DNA of 64,000 nt, from NCBI GenBank assembly GCA_041398785.1, contig JAWKUA010000009.1, positions 1 through 64,000 on the forward strand, read 5' to 3'. This stretch comes from Planctomycetaceae bacterium. Lineage in GTDB: Bacteria; Planctomycetota; Planctomycetia; Planctomycetales; Planctomycetaceae. Below are positions 15,353 through 23,036 of the stretch, piece by piece. The translations under genes and the position numbers were made by a program. The stretch's first letter is position 1; every line of letters begins with the position of its first letter. The notes under the pieces were generated by a model. That model was not told where the DNA came from. It did not search any database and was given only the letters and a program-made list of their open reading frames with translations.

Positions 15353-17083
15353 ATGCTAAAGCCCTGTCGCGGAGGCCTCGCTGTGGACATCGCTCACTGG
15401 CCCGCACGAAACGTTGCTGAGTACGCTTACTGCCCGCGACTCTTCTATTTTATGGAAGTCGAAGGCATTCATGTGAAGAGTGCCGATACTGAGCAGGGGC
15501 AGATGGTGCACCGCAGTGTTGATAAGGTCAGCCACACAAAGTCGCTGCCGGATGAATCAGAGTCGGAACCGAAGAAATTCCGCAGCCTCACTCTCACCGA
15601 TGAAGAATTGCGATTGACTGCCACTCTGGATCTGGCCGAAGTCTCCGGTCACGTCGCGACTCCAATCGAATTCCGCAAAGGCCGACCGAAACGAATCTAC
15701 TCCGAAGCGTCTTCCGGACCTCGAAATCGAAAGCAATCCGATGCCCCGGCCAACGTTGAGCCGTGGCCGACAGACCGAGCCCAACTTGGCCTGCAGGCGA
15801 TACTGCTCGAACGGGCCGGCTATACAGTCCACAAGGCGATGCTGTACTACGCCGCCGAAAAACGGAAACTGTCGATTCCCGTTGATGACGAACTGAAGGC
15901 CGAAGCACTCGAAGTCTTGAAGTCCGCTCAACAGTGTGCGGAAGGTCCCCGTCCATTGCCGTTAATCAACGACCCGAAGTGCCCTCGCTGTTCGCTACAG
16001 CCGATCTGTCTTCCGGATGAAGTGAATGCTCAGCGCGAAGGATGTCCATCGGTCAATCGAAAACTGTGGCCTCCCCGCGACGATGGTATTCATGTGATTG
16101 CCCAGCGAAGAGGAACTCGCGTTGGAGTTCGCGGATCGGCAATGCAAATCACCGAAGCCGATGGTTCACCGCCTCGCAGCATTCCGCTGGCCGGCGTTGA
16201 AAGCGTGTCGCTTCTGGGGTCCGTGCAGATGTCGACTCAGGCCATGCACACGCTGGCTGCGAAAAAGATCCCGGTCGCGTTTCTTTCGGGAGCTGGCCGC
16301 CTTGTCACGATGCTCGATCCACTGGATTCCGTCAGCGCTGAAACGCGACGCAATCAGGTGCGAGCGTTCGATCAACCGGAACGCTGCCTCAAGCTCGCTC
16401 AGGCTCTGATCGCCGCCAAGATACATAACCAGCGGACAATCCTGATGCGAAACGGCGATGGCCTGCCTCAGACGACTTTGGATGGTCTGGCAGAACAGAT
16501 CGAAAACGCGGTTGCAGCGAAATCGCTGGAATCTCTTCGCGGCCACGAAGGGCAGGCCGCAGCGTTGTACTTCGGTGCATTCGGAAAGGCGTTCAAAACA
16601 GCCGCCGGAGCCACCTTCGATGAGCATGGTCGCCAGCGTCGCCCGCCGCCGGACCCGGTCAACTGTGTGCTGTCGTTCGCGTATTCGATGTTGACCCACG
16701 AATGCACGGCCGCACTGCGGACCGCAAGGTTAGAACCATCGATCGGTGCGTTTCATGTGTCTCGACCGGGCCGTCCGGCGTTGGCGCTGGACCTGATGGA
16801 ACCGTTTCGTCCGCTAATCGCGGATTCGATCGCCGTCAGTGGATTCAACCGCAGCGAGTTTCGAGACGGGCATTTCAATCAGACGGCGGCTGGCTGCATG
16901 ATGACAGATCATGGGCGAAAGGCGTTCTTTGGAGCCTACGGGCGTCGCATGGATCAGGAGGTAACTCACCCGACCTTCGGTTATCGCATGAGCTACCGTC
17001 GGATGCTGATTCTTCACGCGCGCATGATCGCCGCCTGGGTCAACAACGAAATCCCCGATCTGTCGTTTCTCACGACACGCTAA
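15353..17083 (+). CDS. cas4-cas1: Cas4-Cas1 fusion, spacer acquisition nuclease-integrase
   Basis: A 576-aa fusion. The Cas4 part (about 1-230) has YCPRLFYF near residue 27, a RecB-type core with EFRKG and QLGLQAILLERAGY, and the C-terminal Fe-S cysteines KCPRCSLQPIC. The Cas1 part (about 240-576) has the catalytic Glu in LRGHEG, His in IGAFH and Asp in MEPFRPLIAD. Cas4 trims prespacers and selects the PAM; Cas1 integrates them at the leader end. Fusion of the two is characteristic of subtypes V-B and I-G. ATG 15353 has AGGTGG 7 bases upstream. The gene is followed by cas2 after 169 bases. Confidence 0.95.
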   Translation: MLKPCRGGLAVDIAHWPARNVAEYAYCPRLFYFMEVEGIHVKSADTEQGQMVHRSVDKVSHTKSLPDESESEPKKFRSLTLTDEELRLTATLDLAEVSGHVATPIEFRKGRPKRIYSEASSGPRNRKQSDAPANVEPWPTDRAQLGLQAILLERAGYTVHKAMLYYAAEKRKLSIPVDDELKAEALEVLKSAQQCAEGPRPLPLINDPKCPRCSLQPICLPDEVNAQREGCPSVNRKLWPPRDDGIHVIAQRRGTRVGVRGSAMQITEADGSPPRSIPLAGVESVSLLGSVQMSTQAMHTLAAKKIPVAFLSGAGRLVTMLDPLDSVSAETRRNQVRAFDQPERCLKLAQALIAAKIHNQRTILMRNGDGLPQTTLDGLAEQIENAVAAKSLESLRGHEGQAAALYFGAFGKAFKTAAGATFDEHGRQRRPPPDPVNCVLSFAYSMLTHECTAALRTARLEPSIGAFHVSRPGRPALALDLMEPFRPLIADSIAVSGFNRSEFRDGHFNQTAAGCMMTDHGRKAFFGAYGRRMDQEVTHPTFGYRMSYRRMLILHARMIAAWVNNEIPDLSFLTTR

Positions 17084-17123
17084 CACAATGAATTCGTTTA
17101 ACCCGAGCCAGCGGCGAGGCCTG

Positions 17124-17204
17124 GAACAACCTCGCCGCTTAAGCAATGTGCGATCGAACGAACAACCTCGCCGTCGGCCTGGGATAAACAACAATGTGCG
17201 ATCG
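17124..17204. repeat. Imperfect tandem duplication between cas1 and cas2
   Basis: GAACAACCTCGCCG occurs at 17124-17137 and 17160-17173, and CAATGTGCGATCG at 17144-17156 and 17192-17204. A block of about 35-45 bases was duplicated, with extra bases in the second unit. It separates the cas4-cas1 stop from cas2; no function is evident. Confidence 0.7.
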
Positions 17205-17252
17205 GATTTGTCCGAGCAACACGGAGGTGCCACTTTGACGGAAGGCACCAGT

Positions 17253-17543
17253 ATGAAACGTTGTTACCTCGTCTGCTACGACATCGCCGATCCGAAACGT
17301 CTGCGTCAGGTGTTCAAAATCTGCAAAGGCTACGGTGAACACTGGCAGTATTCGATCTTCTTCTGCGTGCTGAAAGATCTCGATCGAGTCCGGATGCAGG
17401 CTGAACTGGAAGAGGTCATGCATCACAAGCAGGATCAGATTCTGATGATGGATCTCGGCCAGGACGAAGCCTCCGCCCGAGGCAACACCATCGCCCTCGG
17501 CCAGCCGATGGATGATCCGCTGGAAGGAACGGTGCTGGTGTGA
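17253..17543 (+). CDS. cas2: Cas2, spacer acquisition subunit
   Basis: A 96-aa Cas2 protein: MKRCYLVCYDIADPKRLRQVFKICKGYGEHWQYSIFFCVL with the ferredoxin-like fold and the conserved Asp of YDIADPKR. The middle reads LDRVRMQAELEEVMHHKQDQILMMDLG. It bridges two Cas1 dimers in the integration complex. ATG 17253 follows GGAAGG; the longer frame through the duplicated intergenic block is rejected. The C-terminus ending GTVLV is complete. Confidence 0.95.
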   Translation: MKRCYLVCYDIADPKRLRQVFKICKGYGEHWQYSIFFCVLKDLDRVRMQAELEEVMHHKQDQILMMDLGQDEASARGNTIALGQPMDDPLEGTVLV

Positions 17544-17647
17544 TTCTCCTGCCACAGTGAGTAGCGGTGCCTTGTTCCGTAGTCCGAGCCGAGCAACGCG
17601 AGCCCCGGCAATTGCCTGCCAAGCGCCTGAATACCTTCAAGCTTTTC

Positions 17648-17765
17648 GACTTTCATCTATGTGTCAATGAATGCGCAGCCTTCAAATTGAATGACGACAC
17701 TACGCCGCGCGAGTGCTGAGGCCCTTTAGGCCAGCCTCACAATATCGAGTTGATAGATGAAAGTC
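17648..17765. other. Long stem-loop-forming inverted repeat, candidate small RNA
   Basis: GACTTTCATCTAT (17648-17660) and ATAGATGAAAGTC (17753-17765) are perfect 13-base inverted arms. Inside lies a second stem, TGAGGC (17717-17722) with GCCTCA (17734-17739). The nested structure sits in the 424-base gap between cas2 and cas12b, which has no open frame of interest. It could be a regulatory RNA of the operon, a processing site, or a small mobile repeat. Confidence 0.45.
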
Positions 17766-17820
17766 CACTCAGTTGACGTCCGGTGACAGATTGCTATGCT
17801 TCCCGGAACGAGACAAGAAA

Positions 17821-17848
17821 CGCCCCTCTCGCGGGAACGAAAGGGGCG
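17821..17848 (+). other. Hairpin upstream of cas12b
   Basis: CGCCCCT (17821-17827) pairs with AGGGGCG (17842-17848) around a 14-base loop. No T-tract follows, so it is not a typical intrinsic terminator. It may shape the 5' leader of cas12b. Confidence 0.45.
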
Positions 17849-17854
17849 CTGAAT

Positions 17855-17924
17855 GGGCCGTGACCTAGGAGGCACACGGCGCCTGAAAAGTGAATGTGGT
17901 CGGGTTCGATTCCCGAGCGGTCCA
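17855..17924 (+). other. tRNA-like acceptor/T-arm structure without an anticodon arm
   Basis: GGGCCGT (17855-17861) can pair with GCGGTCC (17917-17923, five Watson-Crick and two G-U pairs), and a full T-arm lies between: TCGGG, loop TTCGATT, CCCGA (17900-17916), with A at the discriminator position. Only 38 bases remain for the rest and no anticodon arm can be drawn. An alternative stem GCCGTG/CACGGC (17857-17862 with 17875-17880) competes. It lies just before the cas12b start. Confidence 0.3.
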
Positions 17925-17967
17925 TTCTATCTCGGTCCCCTGTGATTGCCAGATGGAAGGGAAAAAG

Positions 17968-20900
17968 ATGTCTACTACGCGTGCTTACACAATCAAACTC
18001 TCAGGCCCTTCGGGCCTTGGTGACACGAACAGCGATTGTCGCGAGCTCTCTTGGAAGACGCACGTCACCGCAAACCGAGGCGTGCAGGTCTGGGGCGACT
18101 GGCTGCTGACGTTGCGTGCAGGACTGCCCGCTTCGCTTGCCCAGGACGATTCAGGCGTGCTGCCGGTGTCCGAAAAAGACGTCAACGCTGCCATGACGGC
18201 CGACGGCGTGAAAGGCAAAGCAAAAGAAGAACGCTTCACGGAGTATGAATGTCGCCTGATAGATTCTCGCCGCGACAACCTGCGAACACTGCTGGCGTTG
18301 TCGTGGCTGTCGGTCGAGGCGGTCGACATAGACCGCGCCGAGACGCTGAATCATCAAGTCGCGACCGGAGCTGAAGAATCGTCAACGCGAGTCGAGAAAG
18401 TTCTCGGCGCGTTTCAGAACATTCTCCGGAAGAAGCAGATTCCGGATAGCGAACACGAAAGCTGGATGAATTCGTGTCGTGAATCTCTCTCAGCGCAGAT
18501 CCGCGACGATGCCTACTGGGTCGATCGCACAGCAGCGTTCAACGAACTCGTGCAGCGGTGTGACGGCAAACTCACGACCGAATGGAGCAGCCGTACTTTC
18601 TTCGATCTGATCGGCGGCAGCGACGAATACTTCAAGCTGAATGAAGAGGGAGCCGACGCGGACGGCAAGGATTTTGTAATCAAGGCAGGTAACTGGTTGA
18701 GTGCCAATTGGGGAGCGGGTGAAAAAAGTGACCCCGCTGCCATTGCAGAAGCCCTTTCCAGGCTGTCCGAAGCCGCGGCAGATCTTTCGACAGGAACCAC
18801 GGCACTCGCCGCGATGACAGCGCTCGCAGCCGCCCTCGACCCGACCGACGATAAACCTGAAGACACGGCCGTCGCATTTAAGGCAATCAAGAAGTCCGTC
18901 GGCTGGAAAGGCCGACCGTCGAAGGGAGCAATGGCTCTGCAGCGACTGATGGACAGTCGCACGATTGATACGGCACTGATCGACACCGTCGCAGCAAAGC
19001 TGTTGGAGGAAGCGAAAGATCAGCAGACAAAAGCTGAGACGACACTGCGACCGCCGGACTGGATGCCTCATCTCCGTAACGATATCACATCCCGGATAGG
19101 CATGCCGTATCGAGTCGAACGTGACCTTATCTGGGAACACGCCGTTCTGCTCGACCACGCGCTGAGGCGAACATCTGTCGCACATTCATGGATCAAACGA
19201 GCTGAAGTGGAGCGGCGGCAGTTTCGCGACGATGCAGCAAAGTTGAACAACGCAGCGAAAATACCGCAGGCCGCTCGCAACTGGCTGGATAGCTATTGTC
19301 AGCGACGCGCCGTTGACAGCGGTTCGGTCGGCGAGTTTGTGATTCGAAAGCAGGCGATCGACGGCTGGAAACGGGTCGTTGCAGAATGGAATGCAAACCC
19401 CGACTGGACAGAAGCCGAACGCAAACAGACAGTCCGCGATGTTCAGGCGGAACTCGACCTCGACGAAAAGTGGGGCGATGGCCGACTGTTCGAAGACCTG
19501 GCCGCAGACGACGCTATTTGCGTCTGGCAGAATGCGAACGGAACGGCCGCTGCAACGATTCTGACGGACTATTCCGCGGCGACCACAGCCCGAGCCAACC
19601 AGCGACGGTTTAAGGTTCCCGCGTATCGGCATCCGGACGCGATGATGAATCCGGTCTGGATCGATTTCGGTAACTCGCGATGGAACATCAGTTATTCCGC
19701 ACTCAGCGAATTCGACAAACGCCAACAACTGCAGAAGAAACTGGCAACCGCAAAGACCGACAAGGCCCGAAAGAAGCACACTGATGCACTGGCGGCAAAG
19801 CCAGATCTGCAATCGGTCACGCTGGGGCTGTGGTCCGGCACCGACATTCAAAACGTCTCGTTAAAGTGGCAGGGAAAACGGCTGCAACAGGATCTCGACC
19901 TCGCCCATTTCAACACCGACGGTCCCGAAGTTGTGCGTGCTGATCGCCTGAACCGAGCGGCTTCGGGAACACCAAACAACGCCGTCAACGTGGCTGGCAT
20001 CTTTCAGCAAAAAGACTGGAACGGACGCCTGCAACTGAAGCGTCCCGCTCTGGAAAGACTACGAGCGAAACTCCGAAAGGCGGGCATCGATAGCGATGAT
20101 CCAGCAGACTGGGGAGATCTGCGAGAGCACTTCGACAGCCTGGATTGGTATCTGACGACTTCAGCCAAACTGGAACCTTCCGGGCCATTCATCGACTATC
20201 TGAAGGGTGACCTGCCGGGCGGATGGAAATATGTCGATAAGACCAGATACCTCACCAACGATCTGAACAAAGCAGAAAAGCGATCGGGCCGAACGCGAAT
20301 CCAACTGGCTCGTCTGCCGGGACTGCGGGTTCTTTCGTTCGACCTTGGCCATCGCTTCGGTGCGTCGTGTGCCGTTTGGGAAACGGTGAGCAGCGACCAG
20401 ATGAATTCTGCCTGCAAGGCGGCCGGTGTCGAACCGCCGACAAGTTCGGATTTATTTTTTGTGCTCGAACAGCCAACGGACAACGGCCCTAAAAAACCAA
20501 CACACCGCCGAATCGTCTACCGTCGGCTTGCCGATGATGGGCTGAACGGAAAACCGCATCCTGCTCCGTGGGCCAGGCTGGATCGTCAGTTCGTGATCAA
20601 GTTGCAGGGAGAAGACCGACCCGCTCGCCGGACAACTCCTCAGGAGTTCAATCGGTACAACGAGTTTCGGCGTTTTCTGAATCTTGAAGAGCTCGACCTC
20701 GATGGAGCCATCGCGAAATTGCCGCCCATCACGTGGCTGATGCAGGAAGCCGTGCGAGACGCCCGGCTGGGGCTGCGGCGTCACGCCGATCGAGCTCGTA
20801 TCGCTCATGCGATGACGGCAAAAGTGAAACATCTCTCGGGGAACCGCACCGCCCCGTTCAGCTCTGACGAAGAACGCCGCGACCACATTGTGCGGCACCT

Positions 20901-22491
20901 TCTGCTGTGGAACGATCTTGCCAAAGCTGCAATCCCTGTCGGGGCAAACATTCAACGCTGCCCCTTTGCCTACCAGGCATGGCTGGATCACATTCAGCCG
21001 CTGGTTGGCGAGAACATTGAAGACTGCCATAACGAGGATCACACGCGGCCAGCTCGCAAAAAGAAACGCGAAGCACTCGCGAAACAGCTCGAAACCGCGG
21101 CCAATCAAATCATTACTGACGACAGGTTCGCAAAGCAATTGCACGACGCATGGAAGGACAACTGGGACAGCGAAAATGAGCATTGGATATCGCATCTCAA
21201 GTGGCTGCGGAAGGACCTGCTGATGCCCGGAATCGGTCGCAGGCCCCGAAATAGTCAGTCATCAGAGTTCGCTACGTGGCAACAGCGGAAGAAACAGCTC
21301 CGCAACATGGGCGGGCTCTCCTACGACCGCATCGGTGCCCTGCGTCAGCTTTACCAGGTGATGAAAGCCTTCCGCAATCGGCCAACGCCCGACGATCCCA
21401 AAGCCGGAGTCCTAGATCGACATGATTCGTCTCAGAAGAACTTCGGTCGACGGATGCTGGATCAGTTTGAAAAACTACGAGAACAACGCGTCAAGCAACT
21501 GGCCAGCCGCGTCATCGAAGCCGCTTTGGGACTGGGAGCCGAACCTGGTCGTGATCAACACGGACACGATGCAAAGCGACAGCGAACTCGGTCTGATGAT
21601 CCTCGGTTCGCTCCGTGTCACGCCGTGATCATGGAAAATCTTCGCAGCTACAAAACGGCTGAGACCCGCATGCGTCGTGAGAATCGTATGTTGGCGAGCT
21701 GGGCGTACGGGACCGTGCGAAAGTACGTCGAAGAAGCCTGCGAACTGCACGGCGTCTACTTCGACGATGTTCCCGCACAATATACGTCGAAGCAGGACTC
21801 CCGAACGATGATGCCCGGCGTGCGTTGCGTCGAAGTGGATCGAGCTGTCCTGAAAGCCGCATTGGCAACGGCCGGTGCGGCTGACAGCATGGCCGGACTG
21901 GCGCTTCAGAAACAACCGTTGGTTCGCCGGTGGAAGAGTGAGTTCAGCCGATGTGCCGATCGCGTTCAGAAACGACCCAAAGAAGCATCGGCGAGAGACC
22001 GGCTTCTCAGCCGTATTCGTACGGTCGTCGAATCTGATCCCGATCGTTTGCCGAACCAGGTGTTGCTCCCGGTTCGAGGTGGCGATTTGTTTCTGCCGGC
22101 CTTCGATTCGTTTCCCGTGGCGAAGAGCAAGCCGAAGAATTCCCAGCGTCTGCGTACGATTCAGGCCGACCTGAACGCGGGAGCCAACATCGGACTCGTC
22201 GCGTTGATCGATCCTGACTTTGCAGGCGGCTGGTGGCGAATCGCTGTGAAGCGGTCTGATGGAACAACGCAGAACGCCGACTATCCAGGCTGCCCGTTGT
22301 TCGAAAATCCCATTGAATTACTGACCGAAGAACAACGCTTTGGAAAGCGTGATCGTCAGAATGCGTTCTGCATTCCGACAACCGATCCGATCGATTCGTC
22401 GTCGAGAACGTGGTGGACGCAAAAAGCGTTCAGCAATCACGTGGAAGAACAATGCTGCCAGCGAATCGCCGAATCGCTGGGCCTGACATGA
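17968..22491 (+). CDS. cas12b: Cas12b (C2c1), type V-B CRISPR effector nuclease
   Basis: A 1507-aa RNA-guided DNA endonuclease. The N-terminus (STTRAYTIKL then LSWKTHVTANRGVQVWGDWLLTLR) matches the Cas12b start. RuvC-I is RVLSFDLGHRFGASCAVWE (Asp792), RuvC-II VIMENLRSYKTAETRMRREN followed by the Cas12b-like WAYGTVRKYVEEACELHGV (Glu1223), and RuvC-III ADLNAGANIG (Asp1401). All three catalytic residues are present. Characterised Cas12b proteins have about 1100-1200 residues; here the extra length is spread over the N-terminal lobe and both RuvC inserts. ATG 17968 follows GGAAGGGAAAAAG; a GTG at 17890 would add 26 residues reading through the tRNA-like structure and is rejected. It needs a tracrRNA, found downstream. 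Confidence 0.95.
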   Translation: MSTTRAYTIKLSGPSGLGDTNSDCRELSWKTHVTANRGVQVWGDWLLTLRAGLPASLAQDDSGVLPVSEKDVNAAMTADGVKGKAKEERFTEYECRLIDSRRDNLRTLLALSWLSVEAVDIDRAETLNHQVATGAEESSTRVEKVLGAFQNILRKKQIPDSEHESWMNSCRESLSAQIRDDAYWVDRTAAFNELVQRCDGKLTTEWSSRTFFDLIGGSDEYFKLNEEGADADGKDFVIKAGNWLSANWGAGEKSDPAAIAEALSRLSEAAADLSTGTTALAAMTALAAALDPTDDKPEDTAVAFKAIKKSVGWKGRPSKGAMALQRLMDSRTIDTALIDTVAAKLLEEAKDQQTKAETTLRPPDWMPHLRNDITSRIGMPYRVERDLIWEHAVLLDHALRRTSVAHSWIKRAEVERRQFRDDAAKLNNAAKIPQAARNWLDSYCQRRAVDSGSVGEFVIRKQAIDGWKRVVAEWNANPDWTEAERKQTVRDVQAELDLDEKWGDGRLFEDLAADDAICVWQNANGTAAATILTDYSAATTARANQRRFKVPAYRHPDAMMNPVWIDFGNSRWNISYSALSEFDKRQQLQKKLATAKTDKARKKHTDALAAKPDLQSVTLGLWSGTDIQNVSLKWQGKRLQQDLDLAHFNTDGPEVVRADRLNRAASGTPNNAVNVAGIFQQKDWNGRLQLKRPALERLRAKLRKAGIDSDDPADWGDLREHFDSLDWYLTTSAKLEPSGPFIDYLKGDLPGGWKYVDKTRYLTNDLNKAEKRSGRTRIQLARLPGLRVLSFDLGHRFGASCAVWETVSSDQMNSACKAAGVEPPTSSDLFFVLEQPTDNGPKKPTHRRIVYRRLADDGLNGKPHPAPWARLDRQFVIKLQGEDRPARRTTPQEFNRYNEFRRFLNLEELDLDGAIAKLPPITWLMQEAVRDARLGLRRHADRARIAHAMTAKVKHLSGNRTAPFSSDEERRDHIVRHLLLWNDLAKAAIPVGANIQRCPFAYQAWLDHIQPLVGENIEDCHNEDHTRPARKKKREALAKQLETAANQIITDDRFAKQLHDAWKDNWDSENEHWISHLKWLRKDLLMPGIGRRPRNSQSSEFATWQQRKKQLRNMGGLSYDRIGALRQLYQVMKAFRNRPTPDDPKAGVLDRHDSSQKNFGRRMLDQFEKLREQRVKQLASRVIEAALGLGAEPGRDQHGHDAKRQRTRSDDPRFAPCHAVIMENLRSYKTAETRMRRENRMLASWAYGTVRKYVEEACELHGVYFDDVPAQYTSKQDSRTMMPGVRCVEVDRAVLKAALATAGAADSMAGLALQKQPLVRRWKSEFSRCADRVQKRPKEASARDRLLSRIRTVVESDPDRLPNQVLLPVRGGDLFLPAFDSFPVAKSKPKNSQRLRTIQADLNAGANIGLVALIDPDFAGGWWRIAVKRSDGTTQNADYPGCPLFENPIELLTEEQRFGKRDRQNAFCIPTTDPIDSSSRTWWTQKAFSNHVEEQCCQRIAESLGLT

Positions 22492-22545
22492 ACTTGATTC
22501 AGGCCAGCCTGCAAGTGCTCAGAAAGTTGACGGTCAATGCAGTTT

Positions 22546-22621
22546 CCGGCTGCCCGACAGAACTTCGTGTCGCTTCGGTGACCGTGGTCGGTGACTGTGG
22601 AATGTGTCGTCGGGCAGCCGG
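22546..22621 (+). other. Stem-loop with 13-bp perfect arms after cas12b
   Basis: CCGGCTGCCCGAC (22546-22558) and GTCGGGCAGCCGG (22609-22621) are perfect inverted arms enclosing 50 bases. The enclosed part holds two tandem copies of a TCGGTGAC(C/T)GTGG unit. It starts 55 bases after the cas12b stop and has no T-tract. It may be a transcript-ending structure, a processing barrier, or the 5' domain of the tracrRNA. Confidence 0.5.
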
Positions 22622-22659
22622 AACCTACTGGGGAAAATGACAACTGCGAAGAAATTTGT

Positions 22660-22830
22660 TGATGAATTAGTAGCGGCTGTTTGGTGGCCGTACGGCAATG
22701 AGGTTGTTACAATGCGCATGGCTAAAGGCCCGAACGCCTTTGCAGTTGTGTCTCCGACTTTCACGTCGTGTTTTCTGCAAAGAGCAGATCCGTTTGCCGG
22801 TGAAATCCGGTTGTTCTTTAACAATCTGGT
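22660..22830 (+). ncRNA. tracrRNA candidate with 22-nt anti-repeat
   Basis: The block 22783-22804 (AGCAGATCCGTTTGCCGGTGAA, written in two parts: AGCAGATCC, GTTTGCCGGTGAA) matches the reverse complement of repeat positions 10-31 with a single mismatch at 22791. Upstream are small stems: AAAGGC/GCCTTT (22724-22741) and CGAC/GTCG (22755-22768). Downstream is TTGTT/AACAA (22811-22824). Position between cas12b and the array, same strand as the crRNA, and stems 5' of the anti-repeat agree with type V-B tracrRNA design. The outer ends given are estimates; the anti-repeat is certain. Confidence 0.75.
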
Positions 22831-22845
22831 GAAGTGAGCCGACGC

Positions 22846-23036
22846 ACGATTGGGCGGGCGAGTGCGAAGGTGCTCAAGCCACCCCCGGAGGACGCTCGCG
22901 GCAACGGAAGTTGTTGGCGAGCAGGAGTTTCCGGGCTGGCGAGTCGACGGCTTTGCCGGGCAGCCAGCGAGCGAGTTGTCTACGCTCGCGAGGCAGCCTG
23001 TAACTGTCGGTCTGCAAGCAACTTAGAGCACTGGCA
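22846..23036 (+). promoter_or_regulatory. CRISPR leader region
   Basis: About 190 bases upstream of the first repeat, without a gene. It should contain the array promoter and the integration signal for Cas1-Cas2. The leader side is assigned because the repeat at the opposite end is degenerate. No clear promoter hexamers were recognised. The region is GC-rich with several GCGAG/CTCGC segments able to form stems. Confidence 0.55.

Noticed and set aside
15353..17083. Assignment of the cas4-cas1 fusion to subtype I-G
   Set aside because: No Cascade, cas3 or csb genes occur; the adjacent Cas12b makes it type V-B.
17855..17924. A functional tRNA gene upstream of cas12b
   Set aside because: The acceptor and T-arm fit, but 38 bases cannot supply D and anticodon arms and no anticodon loop is possible; kept only as a tRNA-like structure.
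17890..17967. GTG start at 17890 adding 26 residues to Cas12b
   Set aside because: The extension reads through the T-arm-like sequence and has no well-placed ribosome-binding site; ATG 17968 follows GGAAGGG and aligns with the family N-terminus.
22949..22962. A second anti-repeat-like string (GGCTTTGCCGGG) in the leader
   Set aside because: Only about ten bases resemble the reverse complement of the repeat core and an extra C interrupts them; the 22-base match at 22783 is far better.
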